Both the position numbers and the translations under genes were made by a program. 64,000 bases of DNA, taken from the NCBI GenBank assembly GCA_033032175.1, contig CM065309.1, positions 21,452,001-21,516,000 of the forward strand, read 5' to 3'. The notes under the pieces were generated by a model. The model was not told the DNA's origin. It made no database searches and worked only from the letters and a program-made list of their open reading frames with translations. Below, in pieces: positions 1 to 10,900 of the stretch (position 1 is the first letter of the stretch; each line of letters begins with the position of its first letter). This DNA comes from Saturnia japonica (lineage: Eukaryota > Arthropoda > Insecta > Lepidoptera > Saturniidae).

Positions 1-856
1 ACACGTTTTTTTTTATCCCTCGTGCTAACAACGTGGTGAAGTTAGCCATTGATGATATTTTTTTTATTTTGTGAAATTATTTCAATGTTCTCTAAATAAA
101 CTTTTTTATTCATTTAAATAAAACAGTAAAATGAATGCCCATTATTATCATTGATGACTAATCTCATAATGTTATTTCCGTCACCTGATGCGCGTGCAGA
201 TCTCTATTATTATTATACTCTCCACTAAACGCGCTTAAAGAAATGCAACTTTAAAAATGTATCTAGCTACAAGTGAACGAGCTGTCTCAAACTTAATTGT
301 GATTTAAGCATTAGAATATAATTTCGTATATAATATTATTTTGATATATAATTGTATAGTAAAAAGTGATGTATTTCTAATTTGTGATGTATCACTTAGG
401 TAATATTCTTTGCATATATTTGCGTATAAGATAAGATGTTGATAACCATTATATTCTCATAATCATTGAGAAAAGATAAAATGAATCGGAAAAGTGAGAT
501 ATTCGATCACTGGAACAACGCAATCCAGCTTTCACCTTTTGCCCATTTATTACTGTTAAAAAGGTATTTCTTTCTGTGTTACCAAATTTAATGCCCTGTT
601 ATGAAATAGAGAATGATGCTGTTCAGTTTCATAATAAATATTTTCCAAATTATTCTAATTTTTTTTTATACGACAAACCTGGCAAATACATATATCTAGG
701 CGACCGAGATGCGCTCGGTCTCTTAAAAAAACAAAATACCTATCTAGATAAACTTGGAATGTAAAACGTTATCTAAATTCAAAGTTTCATCCAATTCATT
801 GGAGTCGTTTCCGAGATACCAACTACATGATTATGTATTACTAGCAGTCGCCCAAT
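1..856. other. AT-rich noncoding stretch
   Basis: No gene, RNA or recognisable repeat is seen here. A 62-codon open frame at 576-764 (+) has no recognisable motif, an AT-rich codon composition like the surrounding DNA and no splice context, so I do not call it a gene. Confidence 0.5.
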
Positions 857-1060
857 GATCGAAATTCGACCAGCGACTTTTTAATCATAGACTATTTTCT
901 GTTTGATATTTGCAGTATGAACCTAAACAATGAATATTATATAACTTGCTGTTACTTTTCATTGAGTGATAATGTCAATATTTTGCGGGTCTAAGTTCGA
1001 TAGCACTAGTCGTGTTAGGATTCGCATTATACGCTTTTTCTTTACGTAATAATTATGTAT
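857..1060 (+). repeat. Dispersed repeat F, copy 1 (partial)
   Basis: This stretch shares its start (GATCGAAATTCGACCAGCGA) and following sequence with copies at 12583-12907 (+) and 32311-33075 (minus). The class is unknown; no terminal repeats or coding region were seen. It preserves the unoccupied form (AATAT followed by TATA at about 933-941) of the site where a solo LTR is inserted in the third copy. The 3' part, which in the other copies ends AAAAAGGGGTAGAAA, is missing or diverged here. Confidence 0.7.
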
Positions 1061-1794
1061 TATAAACATTTAAATATATACAAGAATTGGTCACATAAAG
1101 CCGATTTCAAAAAGTTATCTAACCACGGTTTTTTCTACTAAAGATAGAAAGATCCGAAGATACGTTATTGAAATGCAAAAGCGTTCTATAATCAGCTTTT
1201 CTATAGTCAGTAACATAAACAGTGCTTAGATAGATTATTCAAAACGGCCGTGAATAATATTAGATAGATAACCTATAGATTATCTCGACGGTGACCGCTT
1301 GTCTTGCAATATCTGTGTATTTCTTACCATTAGGTGAATTGGGCCAATGTGAAGAGTTTAAATTGATTTATAAAATGAATTTTTCATTGACAAAGGTTAT
1401 TTAACTTATAAGATAAGATATAAAATAACTTATAAAATAAAAACTATATGTAAGATAACTTATAAAATAAGTTTCAGTTATAGTCAAATTTTGAATGCAT
1501 TACGTAACGCCTTGTAAGGAGGACGGTTTCTAAGGGAGTATTTTTTTAATTAAAGACCTCTTTGAATTTACTTGGCTTTAATTAATCTCGCGCCATGTCG
1601 ACGAAAACACCTTTTTTCAATTAGACTGGTATTGCAGTTTCAGTAGCATATGTTTTAGAAAATATGTTGATTTTATCTTGTTTATGATATGCATAAAGGT
1701 CTAACAGTCCTTCGTGTACTAACATCCGTCTAGCCACATACATTACATCTAAGTGTATTTCGTATATCATTAAAAATATGAGCAGGGGTAGATT
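1061..1794. other. AT-rich noncoding stretch
   Basis: Nothing recognisable. It includes local direct repetition of a phrase close to ACTTATAAAATAA near 1390-1470, too short and degenerate to name. Confidence 0.4.
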
Positions 1795-3423
1795 ACCAGG
1801 CCATGATTAGTCTTAGTATAGAACACCTGCAGTATGCTGGGTGTCATGTATCGAGGATACTGTCCATGTTGCTTAATTTTCGTATTCGGCATTCTTTTCT
1901 GCCTGTTAACCTCATGAAAACACTTCATAAAAAATGCCATCTACCCATCATAAAAAATTACAAAACCGGCGACACGACAGATAAAAATAACTACAGGCCT
2001 GTATCATTTGAAAGGGTTAATAAATTGGTTGGGGGTATGCAAAATTATTTTTATTCTTAAATTACCCCCGACAATAAAAATCAGCGATGACTGGTCACTT
2101 GCTCGTGGAACTCGGACGGATACTGGTGCGGCATCTAACGCTTGGAATTGTTTCGGCGGTATAGTGCATACGTAAAGGTGCTGTGTGCATATTTCGGCTT
2201 GGAGTTTGAATTAATATTATCGGCGGCCATATCGGCGGACAGGTAAGTGAGCCTTCATCCCGGTTATAGTATACCATATTCGGCAGTTATTTTGTGTGAT
2301 ATCTACTTCCAACTAGTTTAAAATTATACAGTCCACTAGATCTACAGAGGTAGAATATCACACCCAGTGTGTTAGTGGGGGTTGCCACCACATCATTAGC
2401 TATTATCATAGCAAAGGTCCTAAACGGTGTGCATGATCGTATTTCGGATGAGCACATACAGTTACATGATGTACAGATTGGCTTTTAGGGTGGTTTATCC
2501 ACTGAAACAGCAGTATTGTGTTTAAAAAGCATTGTAAGATACTATACTGACTGAAAGATACCTATGTATGCGTGCTTCCTAGATCTTTCTAAGGCTTTCA
2601 ATACAGTGTCATATGACATACTAGGGCATAAACTGATTAAGCACATAGACTTACCTATAGATATAATTAATATTTTTAGGTTCTGATACGCTGAACAAAA
2701 CAATTATGTTAAATGGGGCGGCGAGCTATCTGATATGTACAAATTGAAATGTGGAGTTGGACAGGGTGGATTAACATCGCTTAAATTTTCAAATTTCTAT
2801 ATTAATGGCTTGATTGTGAAGCTAAGTAGCACCATAGTCGGTTGTTCATTAGACGGTTCGACAGTTAATAATATGAATTAAGCAGATGACATGGTGCTCT
2901 TGTGTCCATCAATCAGTGCAATCCGAAAGTTATTTGTGCGGAGTATTCGGCGGCTCACGGCCTTAAGTACAATGCAAGTAAGACTGAACTCTTGATATTT
3001 GAGGCGCGTATTAAACATATTGGCGAGATACCAGCAATAACTCTCAACGGGTGTCTCCTTTTAAATACTTGGGTCATTGGATTACCGCAAATCTGTTTGA
3101 CAATATGGATATCGAACGAGAACGTAGAGCGATGGCTGCCCGAAGCAATATGTTGGCTCGCAGGTTTGCAAGATGTTCTTGGCCAGTGAAATTTATCTTT
3201 TTAAAGCTTACTGCCAGACGTAGCCTGTGGGTCAATTATTGGCGGAAGGCTATAAATACCTTAAGAGTACAATATAATATGTTTTCATGCAATTGTGCGT
3301 AAACGAATTGTATCTCTAATGACTCATTTGAGGGCCAGTACCAGCAGTATCCTGCAGGTGATCGCAAATAGAGTCGACTGTCCGATATTGCAGCACTGGT
3401 TTCGCGTCCATGTTGCGGGATTT
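1795..3423 (+). pseudogene. Decayed non-LTR retrotransposon reverse transcriptase
   Basis: Reading the + strand through several frames gives a degenerate reverse transcriptase of a LINE common in moth and butterfly genomes. Recognisable blocks in order: NNYRPVS near 1990-2008; SLAIIIAKVLNGVHD from about 2393; a finger/palm segment with CFLDLSKAFNTVSYD near 2576-2610 (motif A, normally FDLSKAFD); CGVGQGGLTS near 2753-2775 (motif B, normally RQGG); ADDMVLLCPS near 2883-2910 (motif C with the catalytic DD); then YLGHWITANLF and ERERRAMAARSNMLARRFARC in the thumb/C-terminal region. In-frame stops and frameshifts (for example a stop just before ADD at 2879-2881) make it inactive. No 5' UTR, endonuclease or poly(A) tail is evident, so the copy is truncated. 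The ADDMVLL type resembles the CR1/L2/Kiri group, but the clade is uncertain. A separate insertion splits it at 2009-2397. Confidence 0.85.
2009..2397. mobile_element. Insertion nested in the decayed LINE, 5-bp target duplication
   Basis: The reverse transcriptase reading frame stops matching after RPVS at about 2008 and resumes with SLAIIIAKVL at about 2393. The pentamer TCATT occurs at both junctions (2004-2008 and 2393-2397), as expected for a target-site duplication around a ~384-bp insertion. The insert has no terminal inverted repeats that I can align, no coding region and no poly(A). Class unknown; it could also be a small rearrangement. Confidence 0.5.
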
Positions 3424-4157
3424 ATTTAAAATTACAACTTTCTATTTTTATTAATTAAGAACTCTTAAAATTATTATTATTATTAACATGGATATATTAT
3501 TATCTGAATAAATAACTTATTATTATTATTAAAGGGTTTAAGTCACAAAAAATAAATAAATAATAAAACTTTTTTAAAAGAAGCTATTATTCGATATTTC
3601 AATTACTTGTTATATTCCCCTTTCTCCATTTTTAATTTACGATAAAAGCTTTTAAAATGATTATATTTTTGCATAAAAGGACGTTTTAAAAAAGTTTTTT
3701 ATTACACTTTTGTCGTATTGTCAGTAAACCCTTTCATTTTATGCTGAAATCATGAGATTGCATAAAAATGAACTAGTCCCCCATCATTGAATGTCGGCCA
3801 TATTGGATTGATTGGCCAGACTGGATTTAGAATGACGTCACTTACCTAACCATGCATTGTCATCCAAACTAAACATGTATGCAAAATTTCAGCTTCCTCA
3901 GTTGGGGATAACTGTTTTAAAATTCAGTCATTCTAGATTTGACTCTTAGGTAACAAGATAAATAAAAGTTTGTAAAATTTTGCTTTCGGTTTTCATCAAA
4001 CCATCTATGAAGATTTTGTACTCATTGTAAATTATACAAATAAACAGATTTATTAATAAACTATACTATCTATGGATAAGTTATATGGATAATGAAATTT
4101 TCTTTTATAGCAGTTTACTATACTCAAAGTACTTACTTTAATGTATTTTTTTTGAAC
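3424..4157. other. AT-rich noncoding stretch
   Basis: Contains short ATT/TTA-rich runs near 3470-3530 (possibly the tail of the LINE) and no coding region. The stretch 3760-3960 is slightly less AT-rich and looks like an old dispersed repeat, but no second copy was found in the window. Confidence 0.4.
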
Positions 4158-4316
4158 TGGCTTTACTGTTAGCCATGACCTGGCCTGTTAACCTGGAGCC
4201 ATTAGAGGCTTTGATAGCTTCGCCAGGCTCAGGGACGAGCGCGGAAGGCACTCAACCGCGAAAGCGAGCCAATAAGCTCGAGGGTGTCAAAGTGGTCGAA
4301 CCTCGGCTTGGGTTGT
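4158..4316 (+). repeat. Dispersed repeat J, copy 1
   Basis: A relatively GC-rich block running from a phrase close to GCTTTACTGTTAGCC to CTCGGCTTGGGTTGTTACC. The reverse complement of 14440-14560 matches it over most of its length, and 22684-22760 matches its first half. Three copies in one window show it is a dispersed element. No terminal structure or coding capacity was seen. Confidence 0.7.
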
Positions 4317-4645
4317 TACCGTACATACAAATTCATTCACAATTATTATAAAAACACATCTTTGCAGATATGTTGCCGTCACACTACCCCCTGTTACCCT
4401 CTTTCTATCCCTTTTCTTCATATCATCTCTTTCACTCACACTCATAGCTCGTTCATAACGTCATCTCTTTCCAATCGTCATTATCTCTATATTAACTTCA
4501 GAACACGCCATCCATAACTTTCAATAGGTCATCCTTTCATACATTCAAATACATATTAAATTATATTTATATATATACCGGACAAATATAAAAGATTGAT
4601 TAATTATATCCGAATTTGTTCCAGTTTGATCCAGTAATAGGATCA

Positions 4646-4902
4646 TCTATACAATTAATAATATTGAAGTGTCTGTTTGTAATATCAATATTATAGCTTT
4701 AATTAAATGCATATGAAAGTATATACGACACCTATAACAAAAAGCCCATTTTTAAAATTTTTGTCTCTGTCTGTTTGTTCCGGGTAATCTCCGAATATAA
4801 GCCACAATAAGCATTTTTGTCTTTAAAACAGCCGGGAGCGGGAAAGAAAGATTCGCGCGGGCATACTGTAGTTCACGTAAGCGAAGCTACGGGCACAGCT
4901 AG
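4646..4902 (+). mobile_element. Lep1-like non-autonomous Helitron (type A, short)
   Basis: The element starts TCTATACAATTAATA after an A and ends GGGCACAGCTAG before a T, the A|TC...CTAG|T signature of Helitrons. The interior includes GTCTGTCTGTTTGTTCCGGG and a phrase close to AGCATTTTTGTCTTTAAAA, shared with copies at 13138-13595, 13843-14075 (minus) and 20085-20388 (minus). No Rep/helicase coding is present, so it would need an enzyme supplied in trans. Identification as Lep1-like rests on remembered end sequences of the lepidopteran family. Confidence 0.75.
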
Positions 4903-5057
4903 TTTGTTTATAAAACCATTCAATATTTCCTTTCTCCGACATTTATTTGCTTATTCGTTCGGTCATTCATCTTTCATACAACAAACAATCGCTAGTGACT
5001 TTATATGAACTAACCTATCTATCTTATTATATTAAGTGAGCAATTCTTGTATATATG

Positions 5058-5317
5058 TAATTGGTTAGTCTAGTGGTCGTAAGCGCGACTGCTATGATCG
5101 AGGTCCTGGGTTCGATTCCCAGGTCGAGCAAAGTGTTATTGCGTTTTTCCTATGAAATTCTCAGGAGCAGCTTGGAGTTTGGCTTCGTGCCCGATTAATG
5201 GCAATAGGCTCGCCCCCTATTACATAAAACCTAAAACATACTCGGCGAACTTTGGGTGTACAGTAGTACACCTCTGCCTAGCCCTTCGGGGAATACAGGT
5301 GTGATGCTATGTATGTT
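5058..5317 (+). mobile_element. tRNA-derived SINE, copy 1
   Basis: The 5' part resembles a tRNA gene with an internal RNA polymerase III promoter: A box TAGTCTAGTGG at 5066-5076 and B box GGTTCGATTCC at 5109-5119. It is followed by a ~190-bp body conserved in the copies at 12251-12496 (minus) and 49203-49461 (+), including ATTAATGGCAATAGGCTCGC and CCTTCGGGGAATACAGG. The tRNA cloverleaf is not completed at its 3' side, so this is a SINE rather than a tRNA gene. Confidence 0.85.
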
Positions 5318-5494
5318 TCTCAGAAACGGCTGCAACGATTTCGATGAAACTTTGCATTTAGATAATGTTCTACATTCCAGGTTTACCTAGATAGGTGATT
5401 TTCCTTTTTTGTTTATAAGACAACGAGCACGGCTCGGTCGCCCAGATATTATTACTATATAATATAATAAAGCGGAATTTTTTTTTTTGTTTAA
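5318..5494 (+). repeat. Helitron-like or LINE-tail phrase
   Basis: Includes CAGAAACGGCTGCAACGATT and a GATGAAACTTTGCATTTAG-like phrase, wording that recurs in many lepidopteran repeats next to Helitron termini (compare 24440-24600 and 51600-51720). No ends could be set. Confidence 0.4.
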
Positions 5495-6040
5495 ACATAC
5501 TAATCTTTGGAACTACCAGTCGTATTCCAAAAATTGTTTGTGTATAAGATAGCCAGACTCACGAGGAATAGTATAGGCTATCTAACAATTAGTTTACAGT
5601 TCTTAGGTAGCTTTAAATATTGATTTTTGTTACGTAAGCCGGAAGTCGTGGACCTCCCGAACTGCTTTATCCGCGTGCGCTGGCGCAATGTTTAATGATA
5701 TGTAAACACCATGTTTAAAAAAATATTATACATAAACAAATCCGGGATAGCATCCACCTACCTTTTTTACATTAGCCACAATAAGTTATTTAACGATTTT
5801 TATTTGTTGAAGGTTATGAGCATTATTTTTTAGAAATATCATATTAATCCTTATGAACAAAAGTTACATCATCATAAAGGCAATTTTATCAAATTAAATT
5901 TTGCCCTTTATAGCATGTTGTTTGGACACATCATCTAGAAGATAAAGAAAATTAAAGTATTTAGTACTTCGGAAAGCTACACGGGTACGTTAGCGGTGCA
6001 GTGTTTGTAGGATAAAATTAACACGGATGAAACCACGGAT
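5495..6040 (+). mobile_element. Lep1-like Helitron derivative (type B), copy 1
   Basis: Shares a ~540-bp body with 22908-23520 (minus), 45966-46580 (+) and 63410-64000 (+). Shared landmarks in order are GGAACTACCAGTCG, ATAGCCAGACTCACGAGGAA, a block near GAACTGCTTTATCCGCGTGC, and ATTAACACGG..GAAACCA near the 3' end. The 5' block (CTAATCTTTGGAACTACC) is a diverged form of the Lep1-type 5' region. The 3' CTAG terminus is lost. No coding capacity. Confidence 0.75.
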
Positions 6041-6778
6041 GAAAGCTTGTTTCACATATATCAAGAGTAATAAGCTTCATTAGGTCTGTGGAAGAGGGAA
6101 ACTAATGAAGGAATACGTCTCGGGTATTCGCTCACTTAACCTTCCTAATGGAACACTGTCTGGTGCGTGAATAAAATGTCATTTTCGGTGAATTTCGGTT
6201 TCACGAGTTTTAAAGCCGAAAGATTCGTTCAGCACCGAGAATACTTTATTTATAATATAATGATTGGATTGGTACAACCAGTTAGTACAGTGGTATAAAA
6301 GCGAATCATTTTTAATGATCATTTTATATGAAACCGACGCTGCAAAGTTACGATACACTAAATAAATATCAGCATATATTTTAGCCTGTGTAAACAAATA
6401 CATAATAGTTATATATTTGCTATTTTAAAACTCGAACTTATTTAAAAGTGAGGAAATCAAAATTTTGTACAAATTTGTCATTAGTGCACTAAGGTAGTTG
6501 TGTAAATGCCATGTGTATGTTATGATGCGACTGACATGTACATTTTGGACATAAGTCACTGAATTAAAAAATAAATGAAATAATTTTATTCAATCTAGTC
6601 CCTGACAAGGCTCAGTAAAAAAAAACATATATTCAAGATAAATCACAAAGCATATTTAAAAAAAAACACAATGAACGAGTTTTGTATGAGGTCGAATTGG
6701 TCCCTTCTTAGCATTTATCTTTGCAAACTTATCTGTAATTAATTTATACGAAATTTCTTTGCTACATCCGTCTAAAAT
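6041..6778. other. AT-rich stretch with a LINE-tail-like phrase
   Basis: At about 6583-6625 the sequence TTTTATTCAATCTAGTCCCT resembles the 3' untranslated phrase also seen at 28565, 32088 and 45868. The 74-codon minus-strand open frame at 6179-6403 has no recognisable domain. Confidence 0.4.
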
Positions 6779-7431
6779 ATATTAAAATTTGTTTCGTCTT
6801 TCTGCTACAAAAATGTTCGTTATTAATTGTTAAGATAATTAGTACCGATAATAAACCGGAAAATAATTTAAGAAAATGAGAAAATTAAAAAGAGAAATGT
6901 TAGTAACTGAAACGATAAAACAGATACGGTCGAGGATGTGGTTGTTTCGTCATCCAGACCAGATATATTTCTTTATTATCCAGAAATCAAGCATATAGTA
7001 CTTGTAGAGCTTACTGTATTACGATCTATGTAACGAGTTAACCAAGAACGGCTATGCGGTTAACTTGTATGTAGTGGCAGTAGGAGCGAGAGGAATTCCA
7101 GCGAAATCTCTCTATAACTTGTTAAAAGACCTCGGCCTGTCGAGAACTGAAGTAAGTTCTATTTTAGAACGGGTATCTAAAGCAGCATTAACAGGCTTTT
7201 ACTAAATCTGGCTTGGCAAGGAGAGTATCGCGGGCAGTCAAGGTGAGCGCTGATGTGCATCATAAGGGGGCCCCTTAAACCTATACCTGGGTTCAATTCC
7301 CGGGGGCTGCTCGTGTTCCCTCTTTTTGCTACACGATGGACTCGGCACCCGCACGGTGAATCCATGGAATGCTAAGAGGTTTGTCTCATACAAACGTTTT
7401 TGTTGCAGAAAGACGAAACAACTGTTAATAT
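6779..7431. mobile_element. Element with 41-bp terminal inverted repeats, carrying a LINE fragment
   Basis: The 41 bases at 6779-6819 are the reverse complement of 7391-7431 with 5 mismatches; the core is TTTCGTCTTTCTGC on the left and GCAGAAAGACGAAA on the right. The arms enclose about 570 bp, half of which is a LINE-type coding fragment. A phrase at 7285-7309 (CCTGGGTTCAATTCCCGGG) looks like a tRNA T-arm but has no surrounding cloverleaf. I saw no transposase and no clear target duplication. Confidence 0.5.
6920..7245 (+). pseudogene. LINE-type polyprotein C-terminal fragment
   Basis: Two frame-shifted blocks are coding-like. The first, near 6948-7015, reads SSSRPDIFLYYPEIKHIVLV. The second, near 7048-7205, includes NGYAVNLYVVAVGARGIPAK and then LLKDLGLSRTEVSSILERVS, followed after a stop by IWLGKE. 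This matches the general pattern RPDI...GYxVNL..VGARGxPAKSLY..L..LGLSR seen downstream of reverse transcriptase in lepidopteran LINE-type polyproteins. The join between the blocks is deleted, and the whole lies inside inverted repeats. Clade uncertain. Confidence 0.65.
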
Positions 7432-8184
7432 GTTTCACGCGGAAGTAACAAAGTCATTTTGGATAAATTAATTACGATAGTTTTCCGCAAAGTAACTCCT
7501 ACGTCAATCAAATATACATATAAGAGCGTATACACTGCAACTCTGATATTCTAATATGGCCTAGAGGTATGTACAACCTCATTGGTGGATTAACATACAG
7601 AAAAGGATCAAGTCCCGGAAAATGGTAACAATTACTTACAGCTATTTGCCGTTTAATTGAAGTCGTATTTCGGCTTTCGGTTTCAATATTCGGTTTCGGC
7701 CATCAAACTTCGCATAGCACTAAAGCTCTCAAAGTAATCAGAGTTACTTCACGATAAGAAGGCTTAGGTTTTAATGTAGCGTGTTTTATATCTATTTATA
7801 CGTAACTTTTTGATGACAATTTTTTTTTTTAATACTTTTAAACATGCTAGAAAAATACTGTCTAAGAATATCAGACTACGAATGGTGCAATAGCTGAAGC
7901 GAGAATGTTCCTACCTTCGAGCCTGGCGTTGCCTGCTTAGTGTGTACGGTCACATTGTTCTTACCACACCCAGATAATAGTACAAGTCAATAATAGTCAA
8001 TAGTACGAACAGTAACTCACTAGTGCGGTTTCAATATTAACGCCGATAAATATACAACAATATGTAAAAAAGGATGTTGGAATATATAGGGTGGAAAAAA
8101 CGAGCGAGACATGGAGGAAAAGTATGTTAAATATTGAAGATATCAAATTTTACTCAAAGGAAACAGATTTTCTAAAAAGCTTAC
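7432..8184. other. Noncoding stretch
   Basis: No gene or named repeat recognised. Confidence 0.4.
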
Positions 8185-8290
8185 CTATACCGGGAATCGA
8201 ACCAACTAAAAATGCAATGGCGCTGTGGTCGAGTTTTTGACTACTGGAAAGAGCAGAACGTCTGCGGGACCAGCTAGTGTCTATACAAAA
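8185..8290 (-). repeat. tRNA-like remnant, possible SINE head
   Basis: On the minus strand the sequence contains GGTTCGATTCCCGGT (8189-8203), a good pol III B box. An A-box-like region would lie in 8215-8240. There is no complete cloverleaf and the body of the window's SINE family does not follow, so this is a weak call for a different SINE or an old tRNA pseudogene. Confidence 0.3.
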
Positions 8291-10673
8291 GCAAAATTAT
8301 TACCACTTCTTCGGCTTGTTTTGGAGTAGCACGAGCATTTGCCAGTGTCCATGTTTTTATGCCTTCGTAGTAATTACTAATCTTCAAAGTGGGGTCTAAC
8401 ATAATGGTAGCTTACTGATTAGAACTATTTAGAGAGTTTTTGTGGCAACTTAAAATGCATGTTTTACTTTATATTTTATAACCACTTTACGTATGCACAA
8501 TAACCAAACTATATCACGCAAAATGCCACCACATAAAATAGGGTCAAAGGGGAACCTAAGATAAATAATTAAAATGAAAACCAGAACATGGCAGCTGAAG
8601 GTCAAAAACTCAAATTATTAATCATTTGCAGGTAAAATAAAACAAATTATAGTGGCATCCTGTTATTATATTTAATCAAATGAATACCTTTGTACATTGG
8701 AACTCAGATAATAAGTGTAAATAATAGAAGTTACACCGTACCTTTGTTATTTGACACTCTATAAGGCAGTGACGTAGATAGCTTGAATGGCATCCGGTGC
8801 GGGAAATCGCGCTTTTGCAGGCATTTTGAACAGAAAAGGTCAAAATATATGATCCTTCCAGGTAGATGAATTAATTTTTTTTAATATCTCACTCAAACAC
8901 CCCACGATCTCCTAGTTTTGCATGTATTTTCTATAATTAAAAACCATTGCGATGGTTTTTTCCTCTTAATACGTCATTGCTAGTCTAAAAAAACCAGAAA
9001 AACAGAAAAAAGTAAACCAAAGTACGAGTTTTCTTTGAAACAATTGTTGTTCTAAGGCGGCTTTCAAATATTAGGTAAGCAAACTTTAAATTATTTCACA
9101 TTCCCCCACAAACAAAATAAATAAAAATGTTAACTACCCTCCCCAAAACTCATTTAGCTCTCTTTTTTTTAAGCCATCCTAGTACACGGGGTATTCGCCT
9201 AATTGAAAACTCTAAAGTCATGTATAGGCTAAGTCATTTTTCGGAATATCCATTTAAGAAATATGATATGAAAATAAATTTGGTATACCATAATAAAATA
9301 AGTGTTATTAATAACATTATAAATGTTCTTTTGAAAACATTTTCATTCGTTTATAATTTAAGTGAAAATTTTAGTCACCTTTATCGATTTTTGGTAGGGG
9401 AAAATCTTATGGTTTCGCGTGACCTTCGCGTCACCGATGACCTCGTCATGCTCGTGACGTATTGCGCTTGCGTCAGACTAGCGACGCGTAGTATAGCGGC
9501 TTGTGTACATTTATATTCATATATATACTAATACATTGTATACACTCGACTGTATCATATGCGTGTTTGACTTCTTGGATGGGTAAAATATTGTGATTTC
9601 GCGTCACCGACATGCTCTGCAATAACTCAGACTATTGGTTTAAAAATTCAAAATTGAGTTTTCACTTCGGTCGGCAGTCGACTGCCTCTGTATTTTATCT
9701 TTCGTAAGATTTATAACATTCCCCTCGCTCAATTTGTCAGTAAAAATAAGAAAAAATCAGTAGGCCTGCTTGCGTAACACTTGATCTCCACATAATAGGT
9801 TAGATGTACTTTCTAGTCATAGTGTATACTTCAATGACATTATAAATAGGCACCTTATAGTTTGCTAAACGAGCTAAAAACTTTATTATTGATTATTACT
9901 TATGTGTTTTTTAAATCGAGGAAATTATTCTATATATAGTGTTAAGGACAATAGATCAGGAACCAAATATTAATATGAGTGTAGGCAATTTTTTATACTT
10001 TGTGTAAATCTATCGACATTTTTATGAGGGATTTTTTTTTTCAAATTTAAATATAACCAATGTTACTCGCTGATACTGTGGCTTTATATTGGTGAAAGAA
10101 TTTTTATAACGGTCTAGTGGTTTTTGAGTTTATCCATTACAAAAAAAAAAATCAAATCTTTCTCTTTTTAATGTTGGTAGGTATAGGTAAAAATCTAGCA
10201 ACAATTGGTTTGGAATTACCAAAGCGAAATACACTAGGAATTCACTAGATAATTAGATATACAATCATCGATATCGAAATATGAGACAACGAAACGAACC
10301 AGAATAACAGCTTTTTCAATGTAGTATTGTGATAGCGAACGAGCAATATTACCCTACACTGACATCTCAAAAACAAGCTTCGTCCGTATAAATTATGCCA
10401 GTAAGAAACAAATTAAACGTAACGCTGTAATTTGAAATAATTTTGTTAAACGTCGACCGCTTTGAAACAGGAACAAACATTCGAATTTCATCTCTGTACA
10501 AACGGGACCCTGTGTTTGTACCAGTTTTATTCTTTAAGGAATAATCAAATAATTAAAAGCCTACATTATTACGCTTAATTTACTTCCAACGATGGTTTAT
10601 TATTTATTTTCCTTTCGTCTCATCATTTAGGTCAATATAAATATTTACATAATTTTCCCTGTTATATAATATA
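8291..10673. other. Noncoding stretch
   Basis: No supportable gene. The longest open frame (134 codons, 9127-9531, +) has no start context, domain or homology that I recognise; its last third (9400-9500) is a GC-richer island containing repeated GCGTGACC/GCGTCACC phrases that partly recur at 9597-9612, suggesting an old repeat. Confidence 0.4.
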
Positions 10674-10900
10674 ACTAGTTATGACCCACGGTTTCACACG
10701 AGTTATTGTTTAGCTAACTTTCCACTGCACCGCGTACATAGACCGCTGGTCATAGCATGAAATATAACTTATACCTAACCTATAACCATCCTCAGTACAT
10801 AATGCAAATAAAACATTTCAAATGTGGTAGTTTCAGAGATTAGCGCGTTCAAACAAACAAACAAAATACGATGTTTTGAGTTTTACACTATTATTAATAT
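10674..10900 (-). mobile_element. Short Lep1-like Helitron
   Basis: The + strand starts A|CTAG at 10674-10678, the reverse complement of a CTAG|T 3' terminus, followed by a phrase whose complement reads GTGTGAAACCGTGGGTCATA. At 10836-10865 the complement reads GTTTGAACGCGCTAATCTCT, the 5' region of Lep1-like copies (compare 55640-55680). The 5' TC terminus is not clear. No coding. Confidence 0.6.

Noticed and set aside
5058..5132. Functional tRNA gene
   Set aside because: The head resembles a tRNA, but the 3' side runs into a conserved SINE body and the same structure recurs twice.
7285..7309. tRNA T-arm-like sequence
   Set aside because: No acceptor stem, D arm or anticodon arm can be built around it.
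9127..9531. 134-codon open frame on the + strand
   Set aside because: No recognisable domain, composition follows the AT-rich DNA and then a GC island with short repeats; no splice or promoter support.
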